The translations under genes were made by a program, and so were the position numbers. Positions 34,125 to 41,565 of a DNA stretch of 64,000 nucleotides are shown piece by piece. Source of the DNA: Thalassospira profundimaris (lineage in GTDB: Bacteria; Pseudomonadota; Alphaproteobacteria; Rhodospirillales; Thalassospiraceae); contig NZ_JPWI01000001.1 in NCBI RefSeq assembly GCF_003326795.1, positions 124,001 through 188,000 on the forward strand, read 5' to 3'. Each line of letters opens with the position of its first letter. Within the stretch, counting starts at the first letter, position 1. The notes under the pieces were generated by a model. The model ran no database searches and was not told where the DNA came from. It saw only the letters and a list, made by a program, of their open reading frames with translations.

Positions 34125-36373
34125 GCCGCGGCTCCTTGTCTGGTTTCGGGGCTGGTTTTGGTGGGGGATTTGTTTTGCGAAACGCCATTGGCGTGGATGT
34201 CTTCGAGCATCTCGCGCCAGCGTGACGCATGCAGCCAGCCGTTATATTCGGCAGCCACCCCGCGCATGTAATCGACATGGGTCGAGATCGATTTGCGTTC
34301 GAAGTGATAGAGACTGACATCGGGGATATATTTGATGTCAAAATCGGCCTTGCGGATTTTCAGACACAGATCGCTGTCCTCGAAATCCCCGATCACGTAA
34401 TCCTCGGTAAAGCCGCCGACTTCTTCAAAAGCATCCCGATGGATCATCAGGCAGGCACCGGTGACACCGGGAACGGAGCGTTCAATATTGGCGTCACGGA
34501 ACTGATCGGGCATGCCCTTGTGATAGTGGTAGTTCAACCACTTGCCGCTTTCATTGGGGGCGAAATACATCCCGGCATGCTGGATCGAGCCATCTTCAAA
34601 CAGAAGCTTTGGCCCGACGGCGGCGACTTCCTGTGGCCCGCCCATTTTCGATGCCAGTCCCTCTACCCAGCCGGGCATATGCGGGATCACATCGGAATTC
34701 AGCATTGCCAGCAAATGGGCACGCGCATGCTGCGCACCGGCATTGCAGGCCCGTGCATAACCGCCATTGCGTGACATGATCACAAGCCGCATCGGGATGC
34801 CGTAAAGGATATGAAGCCCGCGCAGCAGATGTTCGCATTCTTCGGCCTGTTCGGGGGAATCAAGGACAAAGATCAGCTCGCAATTGGCAACCAGCCATGG
34901 ATCACAGGCAAAAGCCCCGATCTGGGCCCGCAGGAAACCAAGCACACGATAAAGCGGCACAATGATCGAGGCATGCGGGTCTGGATGCTGGGGGCCAAGC
35001 TCGATCACGCGGTCGGTTTTGGCGAGATTCATCAGCTTTTGCTGCAAATCGCCAATGACCGGCGCCAGACAGTTTTCGATAATTTCATTGGTCAGATGTT
35101 GCGGCGGAACAGCGCGCAAGATGCGGGCGCGCGCCTCGGCCGGGTCAATCGGCTGTGCGGGCGGCACCATCAGATGGCGATTGCCCGATGTCAGGCGCAT
35201 TACGCTTCGGGGCTGAAGGATCGGAACCGGGCTTTGGATATCCTGATAAAAGCCGACAAATCCGGTGGCCGGAACCGTGCGATCCTCGTCCTGGACATTG
35301 CCGGTATAGCGATAGAAACCATCGCCGAACGGATGGGCGATACCATTGCTATCAAGAAGATCAATGCCGGCAATCATATCGACCGGATCACGATACCAGC
35401 CCCCGATCAGCGTGCCACGCGCTGTCGTCACGGCAAGGTCGACCTCGCCACTTGGCAGCGACCCGCCACCGGCAACGCGCTGACTTGCCAGCGGACAACG
35501 GATCTGAAATTCAATTGCGGCCTTGCTTGCGGTCGGGCCGGAGCGCGCCAGTGCCCCGATGATATATTCACGCAAATCGGCATCGGACTTGCCGCGTGCC
35601 TGCCACCAGCGGGCAAGTGACGGCATCTTTGCGGTGCCGGACAATTTCCGGATGGCAAGGGTGCGCACACCGGTCGCAACCACAAAGGCCCCGTCTTCGG
35701 TGCCCGCACGATCCGCAATCATGTAAACAAGGTTCTGGCCGTTCTGGCCGCGATCACTGACATGGGGTGTCTGGGCCAGACGCCGGAAGCCGGTCGGGGA
35801 CACGATATAGACGGCTTCAAGATCGCTAAAGGCTTCGGGCAATCCGGCGGCAAGCAGCATCTTGTCATCGGTCAGCTTGGCAAGCGCATTGGCGCGCTGC
35901 GGACGTTCGACGATTTCCGCGACCAGATGGTTGAGAAAACTGTTGTAGCTTTTGCTCAGGCGCAGACGGAACATGCTGGCCCACATGCCAAACAGGGCGG
36001 CAACCAGCGACAGACGCCCGGCCGGGGTGACGTCATCAATCAGGGACTGGGCATTTACAAAATCGAAATCGCCATCGGGCTCGATTGTGACTTCGTCCTT
36101 TCGCCCGAGCGTTCCCGATTCAGCCAGAAACGACACCGGCTCGTCCTTGGGACGGCGGATAACGCGCAGCAACCGGGTCCCGCCACCATTGAGCGGCAGA
36201 CGCAAGGTCGCCTGGGGCGAAATTGCTTTGTGATCGGTGGTTTCGAGCTTGGGCACCTCCCACAATCGGGTCGGTGTATCCCAGATCAAAAGCAGCGTAT
36301 CAGGGTTCAAAAGGCAAACGTCCGGCGCTTCGCCGGTCGTCCGCACAGCATCGGACGAGGCAAATTCAAGCAT
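34121..36373 (-). CDS. Glycosyltransferase family 2 protein with long N-terminal region
   Basis: This 750-residue protein has an N-terminal region of about 430 residues containing the GW-module (LIGGWYRDPVDMIAGIDL) and a C-terminal GT-A domain. The catalytic part shows HASIIVPLYRVLGFLRAQIG, NGGYARACNAGAQ and the metal-binding DxD-type motif in LAMLNSDVIPHMPGW, then GPKLLFEDGSIQHAGM and GGFTEDYVIGDFEDSDLCLK with the expected ED base. It therefore looks active. The ATG at 36373 is chosen because the frame upstream (to 36436) has no support. It is the first enzyme gene after the RTX gene, 72 bases away. Confidence 0.88.
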   Translation of the reverse strand: MLEFASSDAVRTTGEAPDVCLLNPDTLLLIWDTPTRLWEVPKLETTDHKAISPQATLRLPLNGGGTRLLRVIRRPKDEPVSFLAESGTLGRKDEVTIEPDGDFDFVNAQSLIDDVTPAGRLSLVAALFGMWASMFRLRLSKSYNSFLNHLVAEIVERPQRANALAKLTDDKMLLAAGLPEAFSDLEAVYIVSPTGFRRLAQTPHVSDRGQNGQNLVYMIADRAGTEDGAFVVATGVRTLAIRKLSGTAKMPSLARWWQARGKSDADLREYIIGALARSGPTASKAAIEFQIRCPLASQRVAGGGSLPSGEVDLAVTTARGTLIGGWYRDPVDMIAGIDLLDSNGIAHPFGDGFYRYTGNVQDEDRTVPATGFVGFYQDIQSPVPILQPRSVMRLTSGNRHLMVPPAQPIDPAEARARILRAVPPQHLTNEIIENCLAPVIGDLQQKLMNLAKTDRVIELGPQHPDPHASIIVPLYRVLGFLRAQIGAFACDPWLVANCELIFVLDSPEQAEECEHLLRGLHILYGIPMRLVIMSRNGGYARACNAGAQHARAHLLAMLNSDVIPHMPGWVEGLASKMGGPQEVAAVGPKLLFEDGSIQHAGMYFAPNESGKWLNYHYHKGMPDQFRDANIERSVPGVTGACLMIHRDAFEEVGGFTEDYVIGDFEDSDLCLKIRKADFDIKYIPDVSLYHFERKSISTHVDYMRGVAAEYNGWLHASRWREMLEDIHANGVSQNKSPTKTSPETRQGAAA

Positions 36374-36412
36374 GACTATCTTTCGCTTTACTTGAAGTCG
36401 GGGACGAAGCGC

Positions 36413-36430
36413 CCGCAGCAATGGCTGCGG
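36413..36430. other. Stem-loop between RTX and GT2 genes
   Basis: CCGCAGC and GCTGCGG pair around AATG in the 72-base gap. No T-run follows on the minus strand. It may protect the upstream RTX message or reduce read-through into the glycan genes. Confidence 0.45.
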
Positions 36431-36445
36431 ACGCAACTCGTCGGA

Positions 36446-37240
36446 TTACTGGACGCTAAAGAAGCTGTCCGGATCGTCCTGTACGTCTTCCGCATCGACA
36501 TTGTTAAGGGTGATGGAATCCCCGTTACCAAGGTCAATGACAGTGTTCGCGCCAACCTGCGTTGCACGGGCAGCAACGTCATCGGCGGTTTCAATGCCGG
36601 TGTCGTTGATATTGCTGCTAATGGAAAGCATGTCGTCGCCAGCGTGGAAGTCGAGAACAACATCGTTGCCGCCACCGCCGGAGAACACGAATGTGTCGCC
36701 GCCAGAACCGCCGGAAAGAATGTCGTCACCGGCACCGCCATCGATGACATCATCACCCGAACCGCCAAGAATGACGTCATCACCGGCACCGCCCTGAAGA
36801 ACATCGTCTCCAGAACCGCCCAGCATGACATCATCGCCTTCGCCACCGAGTACGATGTCTTCACCAGCGCCACCGATCAGCAGATCACTACCGGATCCGC
36901 CATCGAGCACGTCGTTGCCTGAACCGCCAAGCAGGGCATCGGAATCAGCCCCCCCGGACAGAACATCTTCACCAGAGCCACCCATCAAAAGGTCGCTGCC
37001 GGCATCCCCGATCAATGCATCGTCTCCCGATCCACCAAACAGGAAGTCGTTTCCTTCGCCGCCAATGGCAATGTCATCGCCCGAGCCGCCGAACAAGGCA
37101 TCATCGCCTTCTTCGCCGAACAGAACGTCGTCATTGCCTTGACCGAAGATTGTATCGTCACCGCCACGTCCAAAGATGACGTCACTGAAACGAGATCCGA
37201 GAAGCGCATCATCAAAGGCGCCGCCTTCGAGAGTTGCCAT
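36446..37240 (-). CDS. Minimal RTX calcium-binding protein, probable type I secretion substrate
   Basis: This 264-residue acidic protein consists of MATLE, then 20 uninterrupted nonapeptides of the form GGxGxDxLx (residues 6-185), then a C-terminal part of about 79 residues (DTFVFSGGGGNDVVLDFHAG and a tail ending DSFFSVQ). Such repeats fold into a calcium-bound beta-roll outside the cell. There is no signal peptide or other domain, as expected for a C-terminally targeted type I substrate; the matching ABC and HlyD genes lie directly upstream. A perfect AGGAGG precedes the ATG at 37240. It heads the glycan gene strand and has its own promoter region. I infer an abundant surface-layer-like or matrix protein. 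Confidence 0.88.
   Translation of the reverse strand: MATLEGGAFDDALLGSRFSDVIFGRGGDDTIFGQGNDDVLFGEEGDDALFGGSGDDIAIGGEGNDFLFGGSGDDALIGDAGSDLLMGGSGEDVLSGGADSDALLGGSGNDVLDGGSGSDLLIGGAGEDIVLGGEGDDVMLGGSGDDVLQGGAGDDVILGGSGDDVIDGGAGDDILSGGSGGDTFVFSGGGGNDVVLDFHAGDDMLSISSNINDTGIETADDVAARATQVGANTVIDLGNGDSITLNNVDAEDVQDDPDSFFSVQ
36686..37225 (-). repeat. 20 tandem 27-bp repeats encoding RTX nonapeptides
   Basis: Codons 6-185 of the RTX gene form 20 consecutive 9-codon units with no insertion. Asp is at position 6 of every unit, and the later units (GGSGDDVLQ, GGAGDDVIL, GGSGDDVID, GGAGDDILS) are nearly identical, which suggests recent duplication. Confidence 0.9.
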
Positions 37241-37380
37241 GTAATCCTCCTTCGTGTCCCAACATTATTGACATCGCGGGGATATTTCCCTCGCGAGAGG
37301 ATGGCCGTTCCCTCAGGGCAAACTGAAAGTCGCCCTGAACGACCACTCAGAAACCCTATATTTTTTTATTTAGTATGTGG

Positions 37381-37409
37381 AGGGTATTGTCGTGTTTTTA
37401 TTTTGTCAA
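37381..37409 (-). promoter_or_regulatory. Candidate sigma-70-type promoter of the RTX gene
   Basis: On the minus strand a perfect -35 element TTGACA (37409-37404) is followed after 17 bases by TACCCT, a weak -10. An AT-rich stretch and a TTACTTC motif lie directly upstream. The leader to the RTX start would be about 130 bases. Confidence 0.35.
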
Positions 37410-37418
37410 TATTGTGAC

Positions 37419-37481
37419 TTACTTCAAAAGTAACTCGCTTATTTGATTATTATTTGTTCTATTTTATTCTTTATTTACTTC
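37419..37481. promoter_or_regulatory. Two TTACTTC motifs upstream of the RTX promoter
   Basis: TTACTTC occurs at 37419-37425, as part of the imperfect palindrome TTACTT-caa-AAGTAA, and again at 37475-37481. The same heptamer makes up the inverted repeat at 40877-40916 in front of the secretion and MarR-like genes. Shared control is inferred. Confidence 0.4.
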
Positions 37482-37503
37482 AAATTTCGATCAATACTTT
37501 AAG

Positions 37504-37541
37504 TAAAAAGGCCGTCCCCGTTGAGTTTCAGGAACGGCCTT
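37504..37541 (-). terminator. Rho-independent terminator of the type I secretion genes
   Basis: AAGGCCGT and ACGGCCTT pair, extended inward by two pairs past a mismatch, and on the minus strand are followed by TTTTTACTT. It lies 29 bases after the HlyD-family stop codon and separates the exporter genes from the RTX gene. Confidence 0.85.
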
Positions 37542-37569
37542 GATGGCAAAGGGCTTGATTTCGGCTGTC

Positions 37570-38952
37570 TTATTCCTCGCGGAATGCCTTTTCCATGCTC
37601 TGGGCAATCGGGTCGATGAGATAATCAATCGCCTTGCGCGGTGACTTCAGCACAAGAATGGTGGCCGGCATGCCCGGGCGCAATTTGATGTCTTCATGCT
37701 TTGCCAACTCATCAGGATTGATGGCCGCACGCACGATGTAATATGAGCTATCACGTTGCTCATCAACGGTTTGGTCGGCCGCGACATAGCGAACTTCACC
37801 GGCCAGCGGGGCCAGTTTGCGCTGACTATAGGCGGTCAGTCGAATTTGCGCCTTTGAGCCGACATGGACCGAGTCGATATCCTGTCGATTGATGCGCGCC
37901 TCGATCACCAATGGTTCGTCTTCGGGGATGATATCCATGATCGGCTCGGCCGGGCTGATGACCCCGCCCGGTGTCCTGATCTGGATATTGGCAACGGTTC
38001 CCGATTGCGGTGCCTTGACTTCAAGACGATCCAGAACATCGCGGCTGGCACGGATACGCTGGGTCACGTCATTCAGCGCCAACTGGGCTTCCTGAATTTC
38101 GGTTGCGATATCGCTTTGCCATTCCATCTCGATTGAAGCCAGATTGATCTCGGCTTCGGCCTTTTGTTGCTGGGCTGCGGCTTTCTGGGCTTTGAATTCA
38201 CCCATATCCCCGACCAGATCCGACCAGTTATTTTCAATTTCAACCAGCTGGGTGCGGGTGGCAAAGCCCTTTTCGGCAAGCTGGCGGATGCCCTGAAGCT
38301 GTTCTGCGACAAGCTTTTCCTGCCGGGTGCGCGCCTTGATCTGGGAAGCAAGCGCCTGGGCTTCGGCTTCGAACTGTTCGATCTGTTTGGCCTGGGCATC
38401 AAGCTTGGCGGCATAGACTTCCTGACGCTTGGCAAACAGGCGTTTTTCATCGCGGAGAATATCGGCGACATAGCTTTCGGCATTCTGCGTAAGTTCGGTC
38501 GGGAAAATGACTTCCCTGTCGCCCCGCTGCTCGGCGCGCAGCCGGGTCAGCTTTGCCAGAAGACCGTAGCGTTCGCCGCGCAACTGACCGAGTTCTGATT
38601 CACTGCGCGTACCATCAAGCAGCGCAAGGGTCTGCCCGACCGTGACCCGATCCCCCTCCTCGACCACAAGCTGTTTGAGGATACCGCCTTCATAGTGGTT
38701 GACGGTCTTTTTGCGGGAATCAACGATCACCGATCCGTTGGCCACCGCCGCACTGTCAAGCTCGGCTGTAAATCCCCAGGTCAGAAAACCGCCAAAGCCC
38801 AGAACAATGACCGCAATCCCGGCAAGGATCGGTTTGCGCAGACTCTGGCGGGATGCTTCGCGTTCTTCGGTCAGGATCTGGTGCCATGGCACCTGCGGAT
38901 CATCGACCGGGATCAGCGCGCCTTCATTATCAACATCAATGACACGGCTCAT
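37570..38952 (-). CDS. HlyD-family membrane fusion protein of a type I secretion system
   Basis: This 460-residue adaptor links the inner-membrane ABC protein to an outer-membrane channel. It has a cytoplasmic N-terminus, one membrane segment (ILAGIAVIVLGFGGFLTWGF, about residues 41-60), a lipoyl half (VVEEGDRVTVGQTLALLDG), a long coiled-coil hairpin (about 120-300), the returning lipoyl half (LEVKAPQSGTVANIQI) and a beta-barrel end (YYIVRAAINPDELAK, then LRPGMPATILVL), all typical of HlyD/PrtE. It overlaps the ABC gene by four bases. No TolC-type gene is in the window. Confidence 0.94.
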   Translation of the reverse strand: MSRVIDVDNEGALIPVDDPQVPWHQILTEEREASRQSLRKPILAGIAVIVLGFGGFLTWGFTAELDSAAVANGSVIVDSRKKTVNHYEGGILKQLVVEEGDRVTVGQTLALLDGTRSESELGQLRGERYGLLAKLTRLRAEQRGDREVIFPTELTQNAESYVADILRDEKRLFAKRQEVYAAKLDAQAKQIEQFEAEAQALASQIKARTRQEKLVAEQLQGIRQLAEKGFATRTQLVEIENNWSDLVGDMGEFKAQKAAAQQQKAEAEINLASIEMEWQSDIATEIQEAQLALNDVTQRIRASRDVLDRLEVKAPQSGTVANIQIRTPGGVISPAEPIMDIIPEDEPLVIEARINRQDIDSVHVGSKAQIRLTAYSQRKLAPLAGEVRYVAADQTVDEQRDSSYYIVRAAINPDELAKHEDIKLRPGMPATILVLKSPRKAIDYLIDPIAQSMEKAFREE

Positions 38953-40739
38953 GCTGCACCTCCGCTTTCCTGCTTATGGGCGATGACGGGAATGTTTTTG
39001 ATCCCGTCGCCCTCATTGGACATGTTGCGGATGATGTCTGTCCGTTCGCCAAACTGTTTGACCCGACCGTCCTGCATCACCAGCAATTTATGGGCGTATT
39101 GCATGATGCTCTGACGATGGGCGATCAGCACCACCATCGCCCCGGAATCGGCGGCCTGCCGCACGGCCCGGATCAGGGATGCCTCGCCTTCGGCATCAAG
39201 ATTTGCGTTGGGTTCATCAAGGACAAGCAGACGCGGCCAGCCATAAAGGGCACGTGCGAGTGCAATGCGCTGTTGCTGCCCGCCTGAAAGTGTATGGCGA
39301 CCCGCCCCAATCGGTGTGTCATAGCCCAGCGGCAGACGCCCGATCATTTCATGCACACCGGCGGCGCGTGCGGCATTGATCACCTTGCGCGGGTTTGAAT
39401 CGCGCATCCGGCTGATATTGTCGCGAATTGTCCCGTTCAAGAGCGACACCGATTGCGGCAAATAGCCCACCATGTCGCCAAACGATCCGCGCTCCCACAA
39501 ATAGGCATTATGCCCATTCAGATAGACCCCGCCCGATGTCGGTTTGGCCGCCCCGACAAGCAACCGCGACAGGGTTGATTTACCCGCCGCAGACGGGCCA
39601 ACCACGCCAAGGATTTCACCGGGGAAAAGTTCAAAACTGACCCCGCGCAACACCGGCACATTTGATCCCGGCACGGCATAGACCAGATTATCCACCAGAA
39701 GCGGACCTTCGGAACGCGGGGTTGGTTTGATTTCACGTTCTGACTGGGTTTCTTCGAGCATCGAGCGAATGCGTTTCCAGGCCGAAATTGCCCCCACCCA
39801 TGCCCGCCAGTCGCGCGTCACATTGTCAAAGGGCAAAAGCAACCGCCCCATGATCACCGTCCCCCCGATCATGGCGCCGGGCGTGGTTTCACCGATAATC
39901 ACCAGATAAGCCCCCATCGCCAGAATGACGATCTGCATGCCGAATCGCACCGTTCGGGTCATGGAATACATGCCCTTGCTGCGCATATTGCCGACATCAA
40001 GAAGCTCGCTTGCATGTATCTGTTCACGCCGCCAGCGCATGGCCAGCGCCGGCATCATGCCCATGGCCTCGATCGCCTCGGCATTGGAAACAGTGGCCCC
40101 GATATCGCCAATATTGCGCAGATTGGCATCGGTTCCCTCCTTGGTGACCTGCCGGACCAGAAGATCACCGAGCAAGCTGAACCCGATCAGGATCAGAACG
40201 GCGACCAGCCCGGCAATGCCGTAATAGGGATGCAGGGCAAACATCACCAACAGGAAGATCGGCGACCACAGGGCTTCCAGCGGTGCGCCGATTGTCGAAC
40301 CATTGATGAAGTTTCGAAGATCGGACAAATCCCGCAGAACCTGCGTGCCATGCAGCGATCCCTTTTCAAGGGCGACGCGCATTGCCGCAGAAATGGCGGG
40401 CAGATTGACACGGCGCAGCAGGGATTTTGCCATTTCCTGAAAAACCAGTGCGCGCAAGAAGTCGAGAATCCCGAACAGGATGATTGCGGCAATCGCGATC
40501 ACCAGAAGCAGGATCAGGGTATCGGTACTTTGACTGTTGATAACGCGATCATGCACCTGAAGCATGAAAAGCGGCACGGTCAATTGCAGCACATTGATAA
40601 AGCCGCTCATGACCCCGGCCCAGCCCAACCCCCGCACAAAGGTATATCGGGCTTCGCGGATTACCGACTGCACGTCGAGTGCTGGTCTGGCATCCTTGTT
40701 TTCCAAAGGTTTTGCCAGCTTTTTCCGACCAAAATGCAT
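38949..40739 (-). CDS. Type I secretion ABC transporter (PrtD-like permease/ATPase)
   Basis: This 596-residue protein fuses a six-helix ABC permease domain (about residues 30-310) to an ATPase. Walker A is GVVGPSAAGKSTLSRLL, the signature is LSGGQQQRIALARAL and Walker B is LLVLDEPNANLD. There is no N-terminal C39 peptidase or C39-like domain, which places it with PrtD/AprD exporters of RTX proteins carrying a C-terminal signal. The likely substrate is the RTX protein encoded downstream. It is first in its operon; an AT-rich region with an inverted repeat precedes it. Confidence 0.95.
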   Translation of the reverse strand: MHFGRKKLAKPLENKDARPALDVQSVIREARYTFVRGLGWAGVMSGFINVLQLTVPLFMLQVHDRVINSQSTDTLILLLVIAIAAIILFGILDFLRALVFQEMAKSLLRRVNLPAISAAMRVALEKGSLHGTQVLRDLSDLRNFINGSTIGAPLEALWSPIFLLVMFALHPYYGIAGLVAVLILIGFSLLGDLLVRQVTKEGTDANLRNIGDIGATVSNAEAIEAMGMMPALAMRWRREQIHASELLDVGNMRSKGMYSMTRTVRFGMQIVILAMGAYLVIIGETTPGAMIGGTVIMGRLLLPFDNVTRDWRAWVGAISAWKRIRSMLEETQSEREIKPTPRSEGPLLVDNLVYAVPGSNVPVLRGVSFELFPGEILGVVGPSAAGKSTLSRLLVGAAKPTSGGVYLNGHNAYLWERGSFGDMVGYLPQSVSLLNGTIRDNISRMRDSNPRKVINAARAAGVHEMIGRLPLGYDTPIGAGRHTLSGGQQQRIALARALYGWPRLLVLDEPNANLDAEGEASLIRAVRQAADSGAMVVLIAHRQSIMQYAHKLLVMQDGRVKQFGERTDIIRNMSNEGDGIKNIPVIAHKQESGGAA

Positions 40740-41064
40740 CGAATTTCATCCAATTACTCAAAAGTCATAGTTTTTCCGCAATCTAATCACATAGTTGCGA
40801 TGACATGATGATCTACAATAAATTTAAATATGTCGATCTCATGTTGATGGTTGGACAATGTAAAAACTAATAACTCAGAAGTAATTCAAAAATAAAAATA
40901 CTTTAGAATTACTTCTTTAATACGAGCATAACTGTGGGAAGTAAGGGCGTGCGGAAAATCGTTCAAGAACAACGTCCTGTTGTCTTCCCCAAAACGAAAA
41001 TTGTGCCTTGGCATATTGCTTTGGCATCAAATCTCGCTTGGGACCAGATAACGGATCGAACACC
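40740..41064. other. AT-rich divergent promoter region between secretion genes and MarR-like gene
   Basis: The 325-base gap is AT-rich between about 40790 and 40935 and contains the inverted repeat at 40877-40916. It must hold the promoters of the exporter operon (minus) and of the MarR-like/GT4 pair (plus). No gene is visible. Confidence 0.65.
40877..40916. promoter_or_regulatory. Inverted repeat AGAAGTAATTC / GAATTACTTCT
   Basis: Two perfect 11-base arms (40877-40887 and 40906-40916) are separated by 18 AT-rich bases. Each arm contains TTACTTC or its complement, the motif also found twice upstream of the RTX gene. It is about 140 bases upstream of the exporter start and about 150 upstream of the MarR-like start, fitting an operator for that regulator. 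Confidence 0.5.
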
Positions 41065-41565
41065 ATGACCGTCACTCATCTTGAACTGGCAAATACTGTC
41101 GAGCGCATTTATCGACGATTTGCAGACTTGCTTCGGGTTGATCTGATTCGACTCGGTAAAGATGACATCAGCCCCGCACAAGTGGCGCTGTTATTCACAA
41201 TTGGCGATGATGAACTCTCTGTTCGTGATCTTCTTGATCGCGGCCATTACATGGGTTCGAACGCTTCCTATAACCTCAAACAGCTTGCTGAGTCGGGCTA
41301 TGTTGAACGGCAGGTAATGGCACGTGACAGACGTTCTGCACGGATCAGGCTTGCCCCGAAGGGTCGTGAATTGTGCCGTGCCCTTCATGAATTTCACGAA
41401 GAATATCACGACGCGCTGGCCAACAATCTTGAAGACCAGCAGGAAATGGAAACAGCCCTGCGAACCTTGCGACGCCTTGAGGAGTTCTGGACCCAGACAC
41501 TTCGATATGGCGGTGTGCCCATCAATGGCATGATTGAAGTAAACGAGGTTCGAAACCGTCGATGA
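41065..41565 (+). CDS. MarR-family (LdtR-like) transcriptional regulator
   Basis: This 166-residue winged-helix protein reads like LdtR-type MarR regulators of alphaproteobacteria: VERIYRRFADLLRVDLIRLG, then SPAQVALLFTIGDDELSVRDL, the recognition helix GHYMGSNASYNLKQLAESGY and the wing DRRSARIRLAPKG. MarR proteins bind palindromes as dimers. The ATG at 41065 is preferred over the open frame from 41008. Its stop overlaps the start of a GT4 gene by four bases, so regulator and glycosyltransferase are made together. The inverted repeat upstream is a candidate for autoregulation and for control of the divergent exporter. Confidence 0.88.
   Translation: MTVTHLELANTVERIYRRFADLLRVDLIRLGKDDISPAQVALLFTIGDDELSVRDLLDRGHYMGSNASYNLKQLAESGYVERQVMARDRRSARIRLAPKGRELCRALHEFHEEYHDALANNLEDQQEMETALRTLRRLEEFWTQTLRYGGVPINGMIEVNEVRNRR

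Larger units (their letters stand above)
37241..37569. other. AT-rich intergenic region upstream of the RTX gene
   Basis: The 329-base gap holds the RTX promoter candidate (37381-37409), two TTACTTC motifs (37419-37425 and 37475-37481) and the terminator of the secretion genes (37504-37541). From 37355 to 37505 it is unusually AT-rich. No gene is visible. Confidence 0.65.

Noticed and set aside
36501-37142. Proline/serine-rich plus-strand proteins opposite the RTX gene
   Set aside because: These are reverse-strand readings of the glycine/aspartate repeat array and only reflect its periodicity.
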